Shown: positions 19,494 through 30,753 of the stretch, piece after piece
Position numbering within the stretch: position 1 is the first letter of the stretch
How the letters are laid out: each line of letters starts with the position of its first letter
Assembly: GCA_028875855.1 (NCBI GenBank)
Contig: JAGWVA010000001.1
Span: 62,001-126,000, forward strand
Origin: Paracoccaceae bacterium
GTDB lineage: Bacteria; Pseudomonadota; Alphaproteobacteria; Rhodobacterales; Rhodobacteraceae
Direction: 5' to 3'
DNA length: 64,000 bases
Made by a program: the position numbers and the translations under genes
The notes under the pieces: generated by a model
Databases searched by the model: none
What the model was told of the DNA's origin: nothing
Seen by the model: the letters and a program-made list of their open reading frames with translations, nothing else

Positions 19494-20120
19494 TTACCCG
19501 CGCAGGCGCGCCACGGCCTTCCATGCGGCGGGCAGCAGCAGCGCGGCCAGCGCCAGCTTCATCGCATCGCCGATCAGGTAGGGCGTCAGCCCCCAGGCCA
19601 TCGTCTGGCCCCAGGTCGAGGCGAACACGTCCGCCTTGAACAGCCCGCCCGCGACGATGACATGGTGCAGCCACAGCACGCCCGGCACATAGATCAGCGC
19701 GTTGCCGATCAGCATGGCGCCCGCCATCTTCGCGACCGACCGGTCCCAGCCCGCCCGCGCGGCAAGGCCAAGCGCAACCGTCGCCAGCACGTAGCCCAGC
19801 AGGTAGCCGCCGGTCGAGCCCATCATGTAGGCCAGCCCATGCACCGAGCCCGAGCCCGCGAAGACATTCGCGCCAAGCGCGCCAAGGCCCATGTAGCCAA
19901 GGATCGTCATCAGGCCGAGCCGGGGCCCGTAGGCCGCGCCAAGCGCCAGCACGGCGAAGGTGCCCATCGTCACCGGCACCGGCGAGGGCCACATCGGGAC
20001 CGCGATCTTGGCCGAAAGCGCGAGGATCGCGATGCCGAGCGCAACCAGACCCGCCTGAGCCAGCCCCGCACGCGGCGCGATCCGCTCTGCAAGAACCCCG
20101 TCCGTCATCGAAAGCGCCAT
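19494..20120 (-). CDS. bioY: biotin transporter substrate-binding (S) component
   Basis: BioY is the membrane S component that captures biotin, either alone or with an ECF module. The 208-residue protein has about six membrane segments, with the family runs ILALSAKIAVPMWPSPVPVT near 37-56, YMGLGALGANVFAG, MGSTGGYLLGY and GLTPYLIGDAMKLALAAL. No bioM or bioN genes are adjacent; solo BioY proteins are known to work alone in Rhodobacteraceae. ATG 20120 has GGAGGG in front; the frame is open much further upstream without support. I looked for a TTAT-type BioR palindrome in the short upstream spacer and did not find one. Confidence 0.93.
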   Translation of the reverse strand: MALSMTDGVLAERIAPRAGLAQAGLVALGIAILALSAKIAVPMWPSPVPVTMGTFAVLALGAAYGPRLGLMTILGYMGLGALGANVFAGSGSVHGLAYMMGSTGGYLLGYVLATVALGLAARAGWDRSVAKMAGAMLIGNALIYVPGVLWLHHVIVAGGLFKADVFASTWGQTMAWGLTPYLIGDAMKLALAALLLPAAWKAVARLRG

Positions 20121-20214
20121 AGCCTTCCCTCCGCTTGGATAATTCCCGACTTTGTGCCGCAAGCCTCGCCCCCGTGCAAGTCCTGTTGCGCTGCGGCTGC
20201 GAAAGGACCCCCGG

Positions 20215-20628
20215 TCAGCGCCGGTAGCGGCTCTCCATCCGGTAGTCCTTGCGCGGCCCCGCGACCTCCCAGACGGCCGACCACAGGGGCCAGTCCGCGA
20301 AGTCATAGGCAACGCGGTAGTCGTCGGGATCGCACAGATGATGCGCCTCAGGGCGAAGGGTGGCCGGGTCGAAACGGTGAAAGGCGCGGCCATCGGCGAA
20401 AAGCACCGCGATGCCCCCCTCCGCGTCGGTCCGCCAGAGATAACGCCGCTCGGCCGCCATCGGGGGGGCCTCGCCCAGCGTCAGGTGCCCCGTCTCGACA
20501 TAGACAAGGCCAAGGTCGTCCGGCGTCAGAAGCGCCTGACCCTCGAAGCGGCCCGTCTGGCCCGCCCGTCTGTCCTCGATCCGCCGGTCGATCCACCAGC
20601 GTCCCGCGAAATCCGAAAGGCCGGGCAT
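20215..20628 (-). CDS. DUF6314 family protein
   Basis: The 137-residue protein resembles the DUF6314 group. The signature runs are FAGRWWIDRRIEDR near the start, GLVYVETGHLTL in the middle, ADGRAFHRFDP, and a C-terminal DDYRVAYDFADWPLWSAVWEVAGPRKDYRMESRY in part. The fold is expected to be a small lipocalin-like beta barrel, so a small hydrophobic ligand is plausible; that is inference from the fold type. It has no signal peptide. It lies between bioY (same strand, 94 bases on) and the divergent purB. I know of no assigned function. Confidence 0.78.
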   Translation of the reverse strand: MPGLSDFAGRWWIDRRIEDRRAGQTGRFEGQALLTPDDLGLVYVETGHLTLGEAPPMAAERRYLWRTDAEGGIAVLFADGRAFHRFDPATLRPEAHHLCDPDDYRVAYDFADWPLWSAVWEVAGPRKDYRMESRYRR

Positions 20629-20727
20629 GCGCCTACTCCCTGCCTTGTTCCCTCACGCCTTTGGTTCTAAGAGGACGGCCATCGCAAAGGCAAGCGCCCC
20701 GCCGCATCCCGATCCGAAAGGCCCCCC

Positions 20728-22035
20728 ATGATCCCGCGCTATTCCCGCCCCGAAATGGTCGCCATCTGGTCGCCCGAGACCAAGTTCCGCATCTGGTTCG
20801 AGATCGAGGCCCATGCCTGCGACGCGCAGGCCGCCCTTGGCGTGATCCCGAAGGAAAACGCCGCCGCCGTCTGGAAGGCCCGGGACGTGGAGTTCGACGT
20901 CGCCCGCATCGACGAGATCGAGGCCGTGACCAAGCATGACGTGATCGCCTTTCTCACCCATCTGGCCGAGATCGTGGGCGCGGATCAGGCGCGCTTTGTC
21001 CATCAGGGGATGACCTCGTCGGACGTGCTGGACACCACGCTGAACGTGCAACTGGTCCGCGCCGCCGACATCCTGCTGGCCGACATGGACAAGGTGCTGG
21101 CCGCGCTGAAGAAACGCGCCTTCGAACACCGCATGACGGTGCGGATCGGGCGCAGCCACGGCATCCATGCCGAACCCACGACCATGGGCCTGACCTTCGC
21201 GCGCTTTTATGCCGAGATGGCGCGGGGCCGCGAGCGTCTGGTGAACGCCCGCAAGGAGATCGCGACCGGCGCGATCTCGGGCGCGGTGGGGACGTTTGCC
21301 AATATCGACCCGGCGGTGGAAGAGCATGTCTGCCAGCAGATGGGCCTTGCGCCCGAGCCGATCAGCACGCAGGTCATCCCGCGCGACCGCCACGCGATGT
21401 TCTTTGCCACACTCGGCGTCATCGCCTCCTCGATCGAGAACATCGCGATCGAAATCCGCCACATGCAGCGCACCGAGGTTCTGGAGGCCGAGGAATATTT
21501 CTCCCCCGGCCAGAAGGGTTCGTCGGCGATGCCGCACAAGCGCAACCCGGTGCTGACCGAGAACCTGACCGGGCTTGCGCGGCTCGTGCGGTCGGCCGTG
21601 GTGCCGGCACTCGAGAACGTGGCGCTCTGGCACGAGCGCGACATCAGCCATTCCTCGGTCGAGCGCGGGATTGCGCCGGATGCAACGATCACGCTGGATT
21701 TCGCGCTGAACCGGCTGGCGGGCGTGGTGGAAAAGCTGGTGATCTACCCCGAGAACATGCTGGCCAACATGAACAAGTTCAAAGGTCTGGTGATGAGCCA
21801 GCGGGTGCTTCTGGCGCTGACGCAGGCGGGCATCAGCCGCGAGGATGCCTATCGCCTCGTCCAGCGCAACGCGATGAAGGTCTGGGAACAGGGCAAGGAT
21901 TTCAAGGAAGAGCTGCTGGCCGACCCCGAGGTCACCGCCGCCCTCTCGCCCGCCGAGATCGAAGAGAAATTCGACCTTGGCTATCACACCAAGCACGTGG
22001 ACACGATCTTCGCCCGCGTCTTCGGCGAAAGCTGA
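20728..22035 (+). CDS. purB: adenylosuccinate lyase
   Basis: PurB removes fumarate from SAICAR and from adenylosuccinate, two steps of purine synthesis. The 435-residue protein starts MIPRYSRPEMVAIWSPETKF, the normal N-terminus. It has HQGMTSSDVLDT (92-103) with the TSSD active-site run, the His of GRSHGIHAEPTTMG, and the fumarase-lyase signature GSSAMPHKRNP at 264-274, whose first serine residues include the catalytic base. No truncation is seen. A small exported-protein gene follows 86 bases downstream. Confidence 0.97.
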   Translation: MIPRYSRPEMVAIWSPETKFRIWFEIEAHACDAQAALGVIPKENAAAVWKARDVEFDVARIDEIEAVTKHDVIAFLTHLAEIVGADQARFVHQGMTSSDVLDTTLNVQLVRAADILLADMDKVLAALKKRAFEHRMTVRIGRSHGIHAEPTTMGLTFARFYAEMARGRERLVNARKEIATGAISGAVGTFANIDPAVEEHVCQQMGLAPEPISTQVIPRDRHAMFFATLGVIASSIENIAIEIRHMQRTEVLEAEEYFSPGQKGSSAMPHKRNPVLTENLTGLARLVRSAVVPALENVALWHERDISHSSVERGIAPDATITLDFALNRLAGVVEKLVIYPENMLANMNKFKGLVMSQRVLLALTQAGISREDAYRLVQRNAMKVWEQGKDFKEELLADPEVTAALSPAEIEEKFDLGYHTKHVDTIFARVFGES

Positions 22036-22121
22036 CCGACGGGGGCGCGGCGCCGGGCGGGCCACTTGCCGCGAATCGCAAACGGGCGTCTGCTGGATCA
22101 TCTGCAATCGGGAGGTCCGGG

Positions 22122-22283
22122 ATGAAGTCCATAGCCCTTCTCTTCGCCGCCGCGATGGCGCTTGCCCCGGCGGCGGCCCTTGCCTGCGCCATGCACTCAA
22201 GCCAGATGAAGTCGTCGTCGCTCTGCCCGGCGGGCCAGACCTGGGACGCCGCGACGCAAAGCTGCACCGGCACCAGCAGCTAG
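22122..22283 (+). CDS. small exported cysteine-containing protein (53 aa)
   Basis: The gene encodes MKSIALLFAAAMALAPAAALA as a clear Sec signal peptide, then a mature part of about 32 residues with three Cys residues, one right after the cleavage region and two in LCPAGQTWDAATQSCTG. The CPxGxxWDxxxxxC pattern resembles one arm of a chitin-binding-like motif, but it is too short to fold as a full domain. GGGAGG precedes the ATG at 22122. It lies between purB and the FliG-like gene on the same strand. Short periplasmic proteins of this kind are common in Rhodobacteraceae; no role is known to me. Confidence 0.7.
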   Translation: MKSIALLFAAAMALAPAAALACAMHSSQMKSSSLCPAGQTWDAATQSCTGTSS

Positions 22284-22342
22284 CCCGGTAATCGGGCCTT
22301 AAGACCTGCCTGCCATTCTGCCCCCAAGCAGATGGAGGCAGA

Positions 22343-23416
22343 ATGGCAACCGAACTGGCAGCCCCCGCGTCACCGCGCGGGGGGCATGACATCCGGCACC
22401 CGCAACGGGTGCTCAGCAGCCGCCAGAAGGCGGCGGTGATTGTCCGGCTGCTGCTGGCAGAGGGCGCGCCCCTGCCGCTTGCGGCGCTGCCCGAAGACTT
22501 GCAGGCCGCGCTGACCGAACAGATCGGCCTGATGCGCGTGGTGGACCGGGCCACCCTGCGCGCCACGGTGGAAGAATTCCTGACCGCGCTGGAAAGCGTG
22601 GGGCTGTCCTTTCCCGGGGGGATCGACGGCGCGCTGGCGATGCTGGACGGTCACATCAGCGAAACCGCCGCCACGCGGTTGCGGCGGCTGCGCGGGATCG
22701 AGGATCAGACCGACCCCTGGGCGCGGATCGCGGCGCTTCCCAACGACAAGCTCATCCCGGTGATGGAGGCCGAAAGCGCCGAGGTGGCGGCCGTGATGCT
22801 GTCCAAGCTTCCCGTGCCGCGGGCGGCGGAACTGCTGGGGATGCTGCCCGGCGATAGGGCGCGGCGCGTGGCCTATGCGGTGTCGCTCACCGCCGGGATC
22901 GCGCCCGAAACGGTGCTGCGAATCGGCCAGTCGCTTGCCGCGGGCCTTGCGGCGGAACCGCCCCGGGCCTTTGCCGCGGACCCGGTGGAACGGGTGGGCG
23001 CGATCCTCAACGTCTCGGCCTCCGTCACGCGCGACGAGGTGCTGCGCGGCCTCGACACCGAGGATGCGGCCTTTGCGGCGCGGGTGCGAAAGGCGATCTT
23101 CACCTATGCCCATATCCCCCGCCGCCTTGCCGCCAAGGATGTGCCGCGGGTGCTGCGGCTGGTGGACCAGCCCGTCCTGATCGCAGCGATGGCCGGGGCG
23201 GCCGCCGATCCCGCCACGGCGGAGGCCAGCGAATTTCTTCTGGCCAACATCTCGCAGCGCATGGCCGCCAGCGTGCGCGAAGAGGTTGCGGGGCGCGGCA
23301 CGGTGAAGCCCAAGGACGCAGAGGAGGCGATGAACGCGGTCATTGGTGCGATCCGCGGCCTCGAGGCGGCGGGCGAGATCACGCTGGAGCCGCCGGCGGA
23401 GGAGGACATGCCATGA
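22343..23416 (+). CDS. FliG-like flagellar motor switch protein, isolated from other flagellar genes
   Basis: The 357-residue protein has a FliG-type architecture. The N-terminal part holds SSRQKAAVIVRLLLAEGAPL (25-44). A middle armadillo-type part includes AAVMLSKLPVPRAAELLGMLPG, where the expected EHPQ region is altered. The C-terminal part has VPRVLRLVDQPVLIAAMAGA and FLLANISQRMAASVREE, the latter matching the FliG FxNxSxRxxxxLxEEI pattern. No other motor or chemotaxis gene lies in this window. It may serve an as yet unplaced flagellum, or have a second role. An alternative is that it is a remnant homolog. It overlaps nothing and precedes the DMT carrier by 69 bases. Confidence 0.75.
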   Translation: MATELAAPASPRGGHDIRHPQRVLSSRQKAAVIVRLLLAEGAPLPLAALPEDLQAALTEQIGLMRVVDRATLRATVEEFLTALESVGLSFPGGIDGALAMLDGHISETAATRLRRLRGIEDQTDPWARIAALPNDKLIPVMEAESAEVAAVMLSKLPVPRAAELLGMLPGDRARRVAYAVSLTAGIAPETVLRIGQSLAAGLAAEPPRAFAADPVERVGAILNVSASVTRDEVLRGLDTEDAAFAARVRKAIFTYAHIPRRLAAKDVPRVLRLVDQPVLIAAMAGAAADPATAEASEFLLANISQRMAASVREEVAGRGTVKPKDAEEAMNAVIGAIRGLEAAGEITLEPPAEEDMP

Positions 23417-23485
23417 CCCCTCTCGCTGCGTCTTGCGCGCACGCGCCCGGTTGCCCGGATCGTCGCCCGCGCATAGTGTCGCGCC

Positions 23486-24391
23486 ATGAGCCTTGCCTCC
23501 CCCCCTGCAACGCCCGGCCTGACCGGCGCGACCGCCCGCGGCATCCTGATGATGCTGCTCGCGGTGCTGGGGATGACGGCGATGGACGCCGCCGCGAAAG
23601 AGCTGATCGGACGCTACCCCACGCTTCAGGTCGTCTGGGCGCGCTACATCTTCCAGACGCTGGGCGTCGCGCTCTGGCAGGCCCGCCACCTGCGCCGCAT
23701 CCTGCGCACCGCCCATCCCTGGCTGCACGTCTTGCGCTCGCTCTGTCAGCTTGGCGCCACCATGTGCTTCTTCGCAAGCCTGCGCTTCGTGGGTCTCGCC
23801 ACCGCAACGGCGATCGCGGACATGAGCCCGATCCTCATCACGCTGGGGGCGGCGCTGATCCTGCGCGAACGGATCGGCCCGCGCCGGATCGCGGGCGTGA
23901 CGGTGGCCTTCATCGGCGCGCTGATCATCATCCGCCCGGGCAGTTCGGTCTTCAGCCTCGCGGCGCTGCTGCCGCTGGCCGCGGCCACCTGCTTTGCGGG
24001 CTATGCGCTGATCACCCGCTACATCGGCGCGCGCGAGCCGGTCTGGACCGCGCTGATCTACGCGACGATGATCGGCTCTGCGACGACGACGGCGCTTCTG
24101 CCCGGCGTGTGGCAGCCGATCGCCTGGGGCGACCTGCCGATCTTCGTGCTGATCGGCAGCCTTGGGGTCGTAGCCCAGGTCTTCATGATCCGCGCCTATT
24201 CGCTGGCCGAAGCCTCCGTCATCGCGCCCTTCGGTCAGGCCGACCTGATCTTCGCCGCGATGCTCGGTCTGGTCTTCTTCGGCGAATTTCCCGATGGCTG
24301 GACGATTGTCGGCGCGCTTGTGATCGCGGGCGCCGGTTTGTATGTCTGGCACCGCGAGACCCGGGCAGCCCGCGCCGGGCAGGACGGATGA
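23486..24391 (+). CDS. DMT-family (EamA) transporter
   Basis: The 301-residue inner-membrane protein has ten hydrophobic segments in two five-helix EamA repeats. The run FVGLATATAIADMSPILITLG is characteristic of the first repeat and AEASVIAPFGQADLIFAAML of the second. Members export or import amino acids, nucleosides or related metabolites; the substrate is unknown here. ATG 23486 gives a normal short cytoplasmic start. Its stop overlaps the start of the acyltransferase (ATGA-type), so the two are translated together, which suggests a role at the membrane or envelope. Confidence 0.88.
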   Translation: MSLASPPATPGLTGATARGILMMLLAVLGMTAMDAAAKELIGRYPTLQVVWARYIFQTLGVALWQARHLRRILRTAHPWLHVLRSLCQLGATMCFFASLRFVGLATATAIADMSPILITLGAALILRERIGPRRIAGVTVAFIGALIIIRPGSSVFSLAALLPLAAATCFAGYALITRYIGAREPVWTALIYATMIGSATTTALLPGVWQPIAWGDLPIFVLIGSLGVVAQVFMIRAYSLAEASVIAPFGQADLIFAAMLGLVFFGEFPDGWTIVGALVIAGAGLYVWHRETRAARAGQDG

Positions 24392-25272
24392 TGACGGCAC
24401 CACGCGATCCGCGATATTCCCGCGCCAACTGGGTGCAGGACCGGCTCTATCGCCTTGTTCTGGGCGCGCTTCTGGCGCTGCCCTACCGCTGGCGGGTGCC
24501 GCTGGCGGGCTGGCTTCTGGCCTATGTCGTGGCGCCTCTGGCGGGATACGACAGGCGCGTGCGCGACAACCTTGCCAAGATCCTGCCCGACCTGTCCGAG
24601 GGCGAGGTGCGGCGCATGTGCCGCGAGGTCCCGCGCAACGTGGGCCGCACGCTGATCGAGCTTTATTCCGGCCCCGCCTTCGTGCGCGAGGTCACGCGCG
24701 AACCGCTGTCCGGCCCGGGCCTGCCCGCGCTGGACGAGGCGCACCGCACCGGCCGCCCCGTCATCCTCGTGACGGGGCATTTCGGCAATTACGACGCCTC
24801 GCGCGCGGCGCTGATCGCACGGGGCTACCGCGTGGGCGGGCTTTACCGGCCGATGGACAACGGCTGGTTCAACGATCACTACGTCGCCGCCATCTCGAAG
24901 ATCGGCACGCCGCTGTTTCCGCGTGGGCGGAAGGGTCTGGCCGACATGGTCCGTTTCCTGCGCGGCGGCGGCATGCTGGGCATGGTCATCGACCAGCACA
25001 TGGGCGACGGGGCGCGGCTCACGTTCTTCGGGGAAACCGCGCTGACCAGCCTCGCCGCGGCAGAGCTTGCGCTGAAATACGACGCGCTGGTGATCCCGAC
25101 CTACGGCATCCGCCGCCCCGACGGGCTCAGCTTCGACATCGTGATCGAAGCGCCGATCCCCCACGGCACGCCGCAGGAGATGACGCAGGCGCTCAACGAC
25201 AGTCTCGAGGCATTGGTGCGCCGCCACCCCGAACAGTGGTTCTGGATCCACCGGCGCTGGAAGGCGGCCTGA
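24388..25272 (+). CDS. lysophospholipid acyltransferase, LpxL/HtrB type
   Basis: The 294-residue protein belongs to the lipid A late acyltransferase group. The catalytic HxxxxD motif is GHFGNYD with His131 and Asp136, followed by FFPRGRKG-like substrate contacts (LFPRGRKGLADMVRFLRGGG) and the conserved DQHMGDGARLTFFGE. A basic/hydrophobic N-terminal helix anchors it to the inner membrane. It probably adds a secondary acyl chain to lipid A or another lipid. ATG 24388 overlaps the stop of the DMT gene; the second ATG at 24391 is equally possible. The next gene to the right is on the opposite strand. Confidence 0.9.
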   Translation: MMTAPRDPRYSRANWVQDRLYRLVLGALLALPYRWRVPLAGWLLAYVVAPLAGYDRRVRDNLAKILPDLSEGEVRRMCREVPRNVGRTLIELYSGPAFVREVTREPLSGPGLPALDEAHRTGRPVILVTGHFGNYDASRAALIARGYRVGGLYRPMDNGWFNDHYVAAISKIGTPLFPRGRKGLADMVRFLRGGGMLGMVIDQHMGDGARLTFFGETALTSLAAAELALKYDALVIPTYGIRRPDGLSFDIVIEAPIPHGTPQEMTQALNDSLEALVRRHPEQWFWIHRRWKAA

Positions 25273-25325
25273 CAGGCAGGGCGGCAGTCCGTTCGCCGCG
25301 GGAGGTATGGCCGTGCTATGCGCCG

Positions 25326-26153
25326 TTATTTCGCCACGGCGGCCGCGACGATCTCGCCCGGCCCGGGCTTCTGGATCATCACCACGACGGGTTCGGTCCC
25401 TTCGGCGGTCGCACGCAGCGAAATCGGCGCGGCGCCATCCCATGTGCCCACCGTGTGAAGCGCCGTGACGATGTTGTAATAGGTGATCGTGCGGCCGGCA
25501 TTCTCGCCCCGGCGGATCGACACCGTCTGCTCGGGCCGGTAACGCAGCAGAAGCACCGACAGCTTCTTGTCGAAGACCTTGCTCGACCGCGCGTCGATGC
25601 GCACCTCGTCGCCCGTCCGCACCAGCTTCAGCTCGACCGGAGACAGGATGTTCTTGTGCTCCTGGATCAGCTCGGCCACATCCATCGGCCTTGGCCCCTC
25701 GATCCGTTCGTCGCCCGCGATGATGATCTGCGGCGTGTAGATCGTGCGGCTGCCGATCGCGCGGGCATAGGCCTTCTGGCGCTCGGTGAAGGCGGGAGAG
25801 GCGAACTTGTCCGTCCAGCCGATATAGTCCCAGTAATCGACATGCAGAGCGAGCGGGATCACGCTGTGATGATCGACGAGCCGCGCGAGAAGCGCATCCG
25901 CGGGCGGGCAGGACGAACAGCCCTGCGCGGTGAAAAGCTCGACGACGACGGGCTGGTGCGTGGCGATGGGCGCGGCGCTGGCCGTGTCCGACGGGCCGCG
26001 CGTGTCCACCGCCTGGGCGACATGACTGACGACAGGCTTCGGCGTCTGGGTCGCAGCCGCCCCTGCCCCCGCCGCGCCGGGCTGCGCGGAGGCCTGACCT
26101 GCAAGGGCAATCGTGGCGACTGCCATCGCATGAAGGGTGCGGCTCGACATCAT
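25326..26153 (-). CDS. DUF1223 thioredoxin-like exported protein
   Basis: The 275-residue protein has a Sec signal peptide (ATIALAGQASA) and an Ala/Pro-rich spacer, then the DUF1223 domain. VVVELFTAQGCSSCPPADAL contains a CxxC at Cys79 and Cys82, and HVDYWDYIGWTDKFASPAFT and GSRTIYTPQIIIAG are family hallmarks. DUF1223 proteins have a thioredoxin fold and act in the periplasm; redox function is inferred from the CxxC. Start ATG 26153 is used, with a second ATG directly after. It diverges from acnA over a 280-bp spacer. Confidence 0.88.
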   Translation of the reverse strand: MMSSRTLHAMAVATIALAGQASAQPGAAGAGAAATQTPKPVVSHVAQAVDTRGPSDTASAAPIATHQPVVVELFTAQGCSSCPPADALLARLVDHHSVIPLALHVDYWDYIGWTDKFASPAFTERQKAYARAIGSRTIYTPQIIIAGDERIEGPRPMDVAELIQEHKNILSPVELKLVRTGDEVRIDARSSKVFDKKLSVLLLRYRPEQTVSIRRGENAGRTITYYNIVTALHTVGTWDGAAPISLRATAEGTEPVVVMIQKPGPGEIVAAAVAK

Positions 26154-26433
26154 GACTCTTTCCCCAGCTCGATACACAGCAATATTCAATCCTGCCCTCT
26201 GCCGCCAATCAAGGTTCTGCGAGTTGATCCCGACGTGAAAAGTCGGAAAATTGCAACAACCGTGAGCCGGGCGTGAGCGGCCCCGAAACCGCCTTGCGAA
26301 AACCCGGTCCGGGTGGAAATTCGCGCTGGATTTTCGGCATACAATTGCATACATACACGCCGGAACCCTTGATCCATTGCCCCGCTTGGGGCAAGACAGC
26401 CCTGCCCGTGACGCCAGATGCCAGGAGGCCCTG

Positions 26434-29124
<2,691 letters not shown>

Positions 29125-29151
29125 GGTCGGACGCGGGGGCGCTGCCCCCGC

Positions 29152-29183
29152 ACCCCCGGGATATTTGCACCAAGATGAAAGGG
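29152..29183 (+). repeat. GATATTT repeat, copy D (divergent)
   Basis: After the acnA stop, the hairpin GCGGGGGC/GCCCCCGC (29133-29151) leads into ACCCCCGGGATATTTGCACC, then AAGATGAAAGGG. This shares the GGGATATTTGnnCCAnnATGAAAGG core with copy C at 10187-10222 but has lost the CCTCCGGCGG left part. It overlaps the start of a strong hairpin at 29178-29206. Confidence 0.65.
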
Positions 29184-29206
29184 CGCGGGGTGATCCCGCG
29201 CCCTTT
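29178..29206. terminator. bidirectional terminator between acnA and the DUF2189 gene
   Basis: AAAGGGCGCGGG at 29178-29189 pairs perfectly with CCCGCGCCCTTT at 29195-29206 around a 5-base loop. T runs follow on both strands (TTTGCTT on plus, TTTCATCTT on minus), so it can end both convergent genes. Confidence 0.8.
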
Positions 29207-29209
29207 GCT

Positions 29210-30088
29210 TCAGCGCTGCGTCGGGCGGTCCGGCAGCACGGCCGCGCGGTAGAGGTGCCAGGTCGCATGACCGAGGATCGGCACCGCGACGACCAGCCCC
29301 AGAAGCGCGGGGATTGCACCAACGAGCAGACTGCCCGCGACGATTGCGCCCCAGAGCGCGACCGCCGCCGGGCTTTGCCGCGCGAGCGCGACCGAGGTCA
29401 CGACCGCCACCGGCAGGCCCACGTTGCGGTCGAGCAGCATGGGGAAGGACACGAGGCTGACCACGAGCACGAGGGCGGCAAAGACGAAGCCGCTCGCGAT
29501 GCCGAGCGCGATCAGCGCCCAGCCCGCCTGCGTCGTCCAGAGGTCATGGACAAAGGCCGGGATCGAGGCCGGCACGGCGGGCCCCATCGTCGCGCCGTAA
29601 AGCCCGTCGGCCACCAGCAGCCAGACCACGAAGGTCGCGATGTTGAAAAGGCCAAGGACGAAGATCGCCCCGAACGAGGGTTCGGCCAACACCGAGAAGG
29701 CATCGGCCCAGGTTGCCGTGCCGCCCCGCTCGCGCTTGCGGCTCATCTGGTAAAGGCCCACGGCCGCGACCGGGCCAAGCAGCGCAAAGCCCGACATCAT
29801 CGGAAAGAGCATGGGAAGCAGGCTTTCGTGGAACGCCACCCAGCACATCGCGAGCCCCACCACGGGGTAGAACAGGCAGAGAAAGGCCACCTCGGTGCGC
29901 AGGGCCGTGAAGTCATCGACCCCGCGCCGAAGCGCCTGCCAGACGTCGCTCGGGGTGATGTGGCGCAGGCGCGGGCGCGCGGTGCGGGTGTCGCCGCCAA
30001 GCGCCCCGGTCACATGGGCCAGGTGACTGCCCGCCTGTCCCAGCGACTTCGCCGTCCATGAAAGCGGATTGCCGATCGTCTCAACCAT
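29210..30088 (-). CDS. DUF2189 membrane protein
   Basis: The 292-residue protein has about seven hydrophobic segments and the DUF2189 runs ITPSDVWQALRRGVDDF (about 42-58), MFPMMSGFALLGPVAAVGLYQMSRKRE and SFGAIFVLGLFNIATFVVWL. The ArgGluArg-rich loop after LYQMSR is conserved in this family. Function is unknown; the family is widely found in alphaproteobacteria as an inner-membrane protein. ATG 30088 follows GAGGAGG, which decides the start against a longer frame. It is the first gene beyond the ccm operon on the same strand, 128 bases from ccmG, and ends at the terminator 29178-29206. Confidence 0.85.
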   Translation of the reverse strand: MVETIGNPLSWTAKSLGQAGSHLAHVTGALGGDTRTARPRLRHITPSDVWQALRRGVDDFTALRTEVAFLCLFYPVVGLAMCWVAFHESLLPMLFPMMSGFALLGPVAAVGLYQMSRKRERGGTATWADAFSVLAEPSFGAIFVLGLFNIATFVVWLLVADGLYGATMGPAVPASIPAFVHDLWTTQAGWALIALGIASGFVFAALVLVVSLVSFPMLLDRNVGLPVAVVTSVALARQSPAAVALWGAIVAGSLLVGAIPALLGLVVAVPILGHATWHLYRAAVLPDRPTQR

Positions 30089-30216
30089 GCCGTCCTCCTC
30101 CGGCTTGGCAGTCGGGCGGACCAGCACCGTCTCCGGGCGCTGGCGTCCCGGGCTGCACGTTCAGGTTGCGACATTATGGCACAGGACGCGCGGAAAGTCG
30201 CGTCCCGCCATCGGGG

Positions 30217-30753
30217 TCAGTCAGCGGCGGCCTTTTTCAGCGCGGGCTCGATCGTGCTGGCGAGCACATCAGCCGTGATCGGGCCCGGAAAACGCAGGAG
30301 AACCTTGCCCTTGCCGTCGATCACGAAGGTTTCGGGCACACCGTAGATGCCCCATTCGATGCCCATCTGCCCGGCGGGGTCCGCCCCCATCGCGGCGAAG
30401 GGGTCGCCCGCATCGGCGAGGAACTTCAGCGCATCGGCCGGCTTGTCCTTGTAGTTGACGCCAAGGATCTTCACGCCCGCGGCCGCCATCTTGCCCAGCA
30501 TCGGCGCCTCGACCCGGCAGGGGACGCACCAACTCGCCCAGAAATTCACGAGCTTCACATGCCCGTCGCGCAGCGCCGCATTCGTGAAGGGGGCCGTATC
30601 GCCCAGCTGGGTCAGCGTGACGGGCGGCGCCTCTTTCCCCACCATCATCGAGGGAAGCTGGTCGGGGTTCTTCTGGTTCATGCCCGCCCAGAAGGCGACC
30701 GCCACCGCGATGAAGACGGCCGGCGGCAGGATCACCAAGGGGTTAAGTTTCAC
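30217..30753 (-). CDS. ccmG: thiol:disulfide interchange protein of cytochrome c maturation
   Basis: CcmG (DsbE) is a periplasmic thioredoxin-like protein that keeps the apocytochrome CXXCH cysteines reduced for haem ligation. The 178-residue protein has one N-terminal anchor helix (residues about 6-24) and the active site WCVPC with Cys76 and Cys79 in FWASWCVPCR. GVPETFVIDGKGKV is the conserved cis-proline region (Pro in GVPE). Its start overlaps the end of ccmD by 11 bases, so it is the last gene of ccmA-B-C-D-G. Reduction power would come from CcdA, not in this window. Confidence 0.94.
   Translation of the reverse strand: MKLNPLVILPPAVFIAVAVAFWAGMNQKNPDQLPSMMVGKEAPPVTLTQLGDTAPFTNAALRDGHVKLVNFWASWCVPCRVEAPMLGKMAAAGVKILGVNYKDKPADALKFLADAGDPFAAMGADPAGQMGIEWGIYGVPETFVIDGKGKVLLRFPGPITADVLASTIEPALKKAAAD

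Noticed and set aside
20121-20214. BioR operator upstream of bioY
   Set aside because: The TTAT-type palindrome of BioR sites is not present in this spacer.
22370-24403. A 677-residue minus-strand frame opposite the FliG and DMT genes
   Set aside because: It spans two oppositely oriented genes and an intergenic region and has no start signal. It is a shadow.
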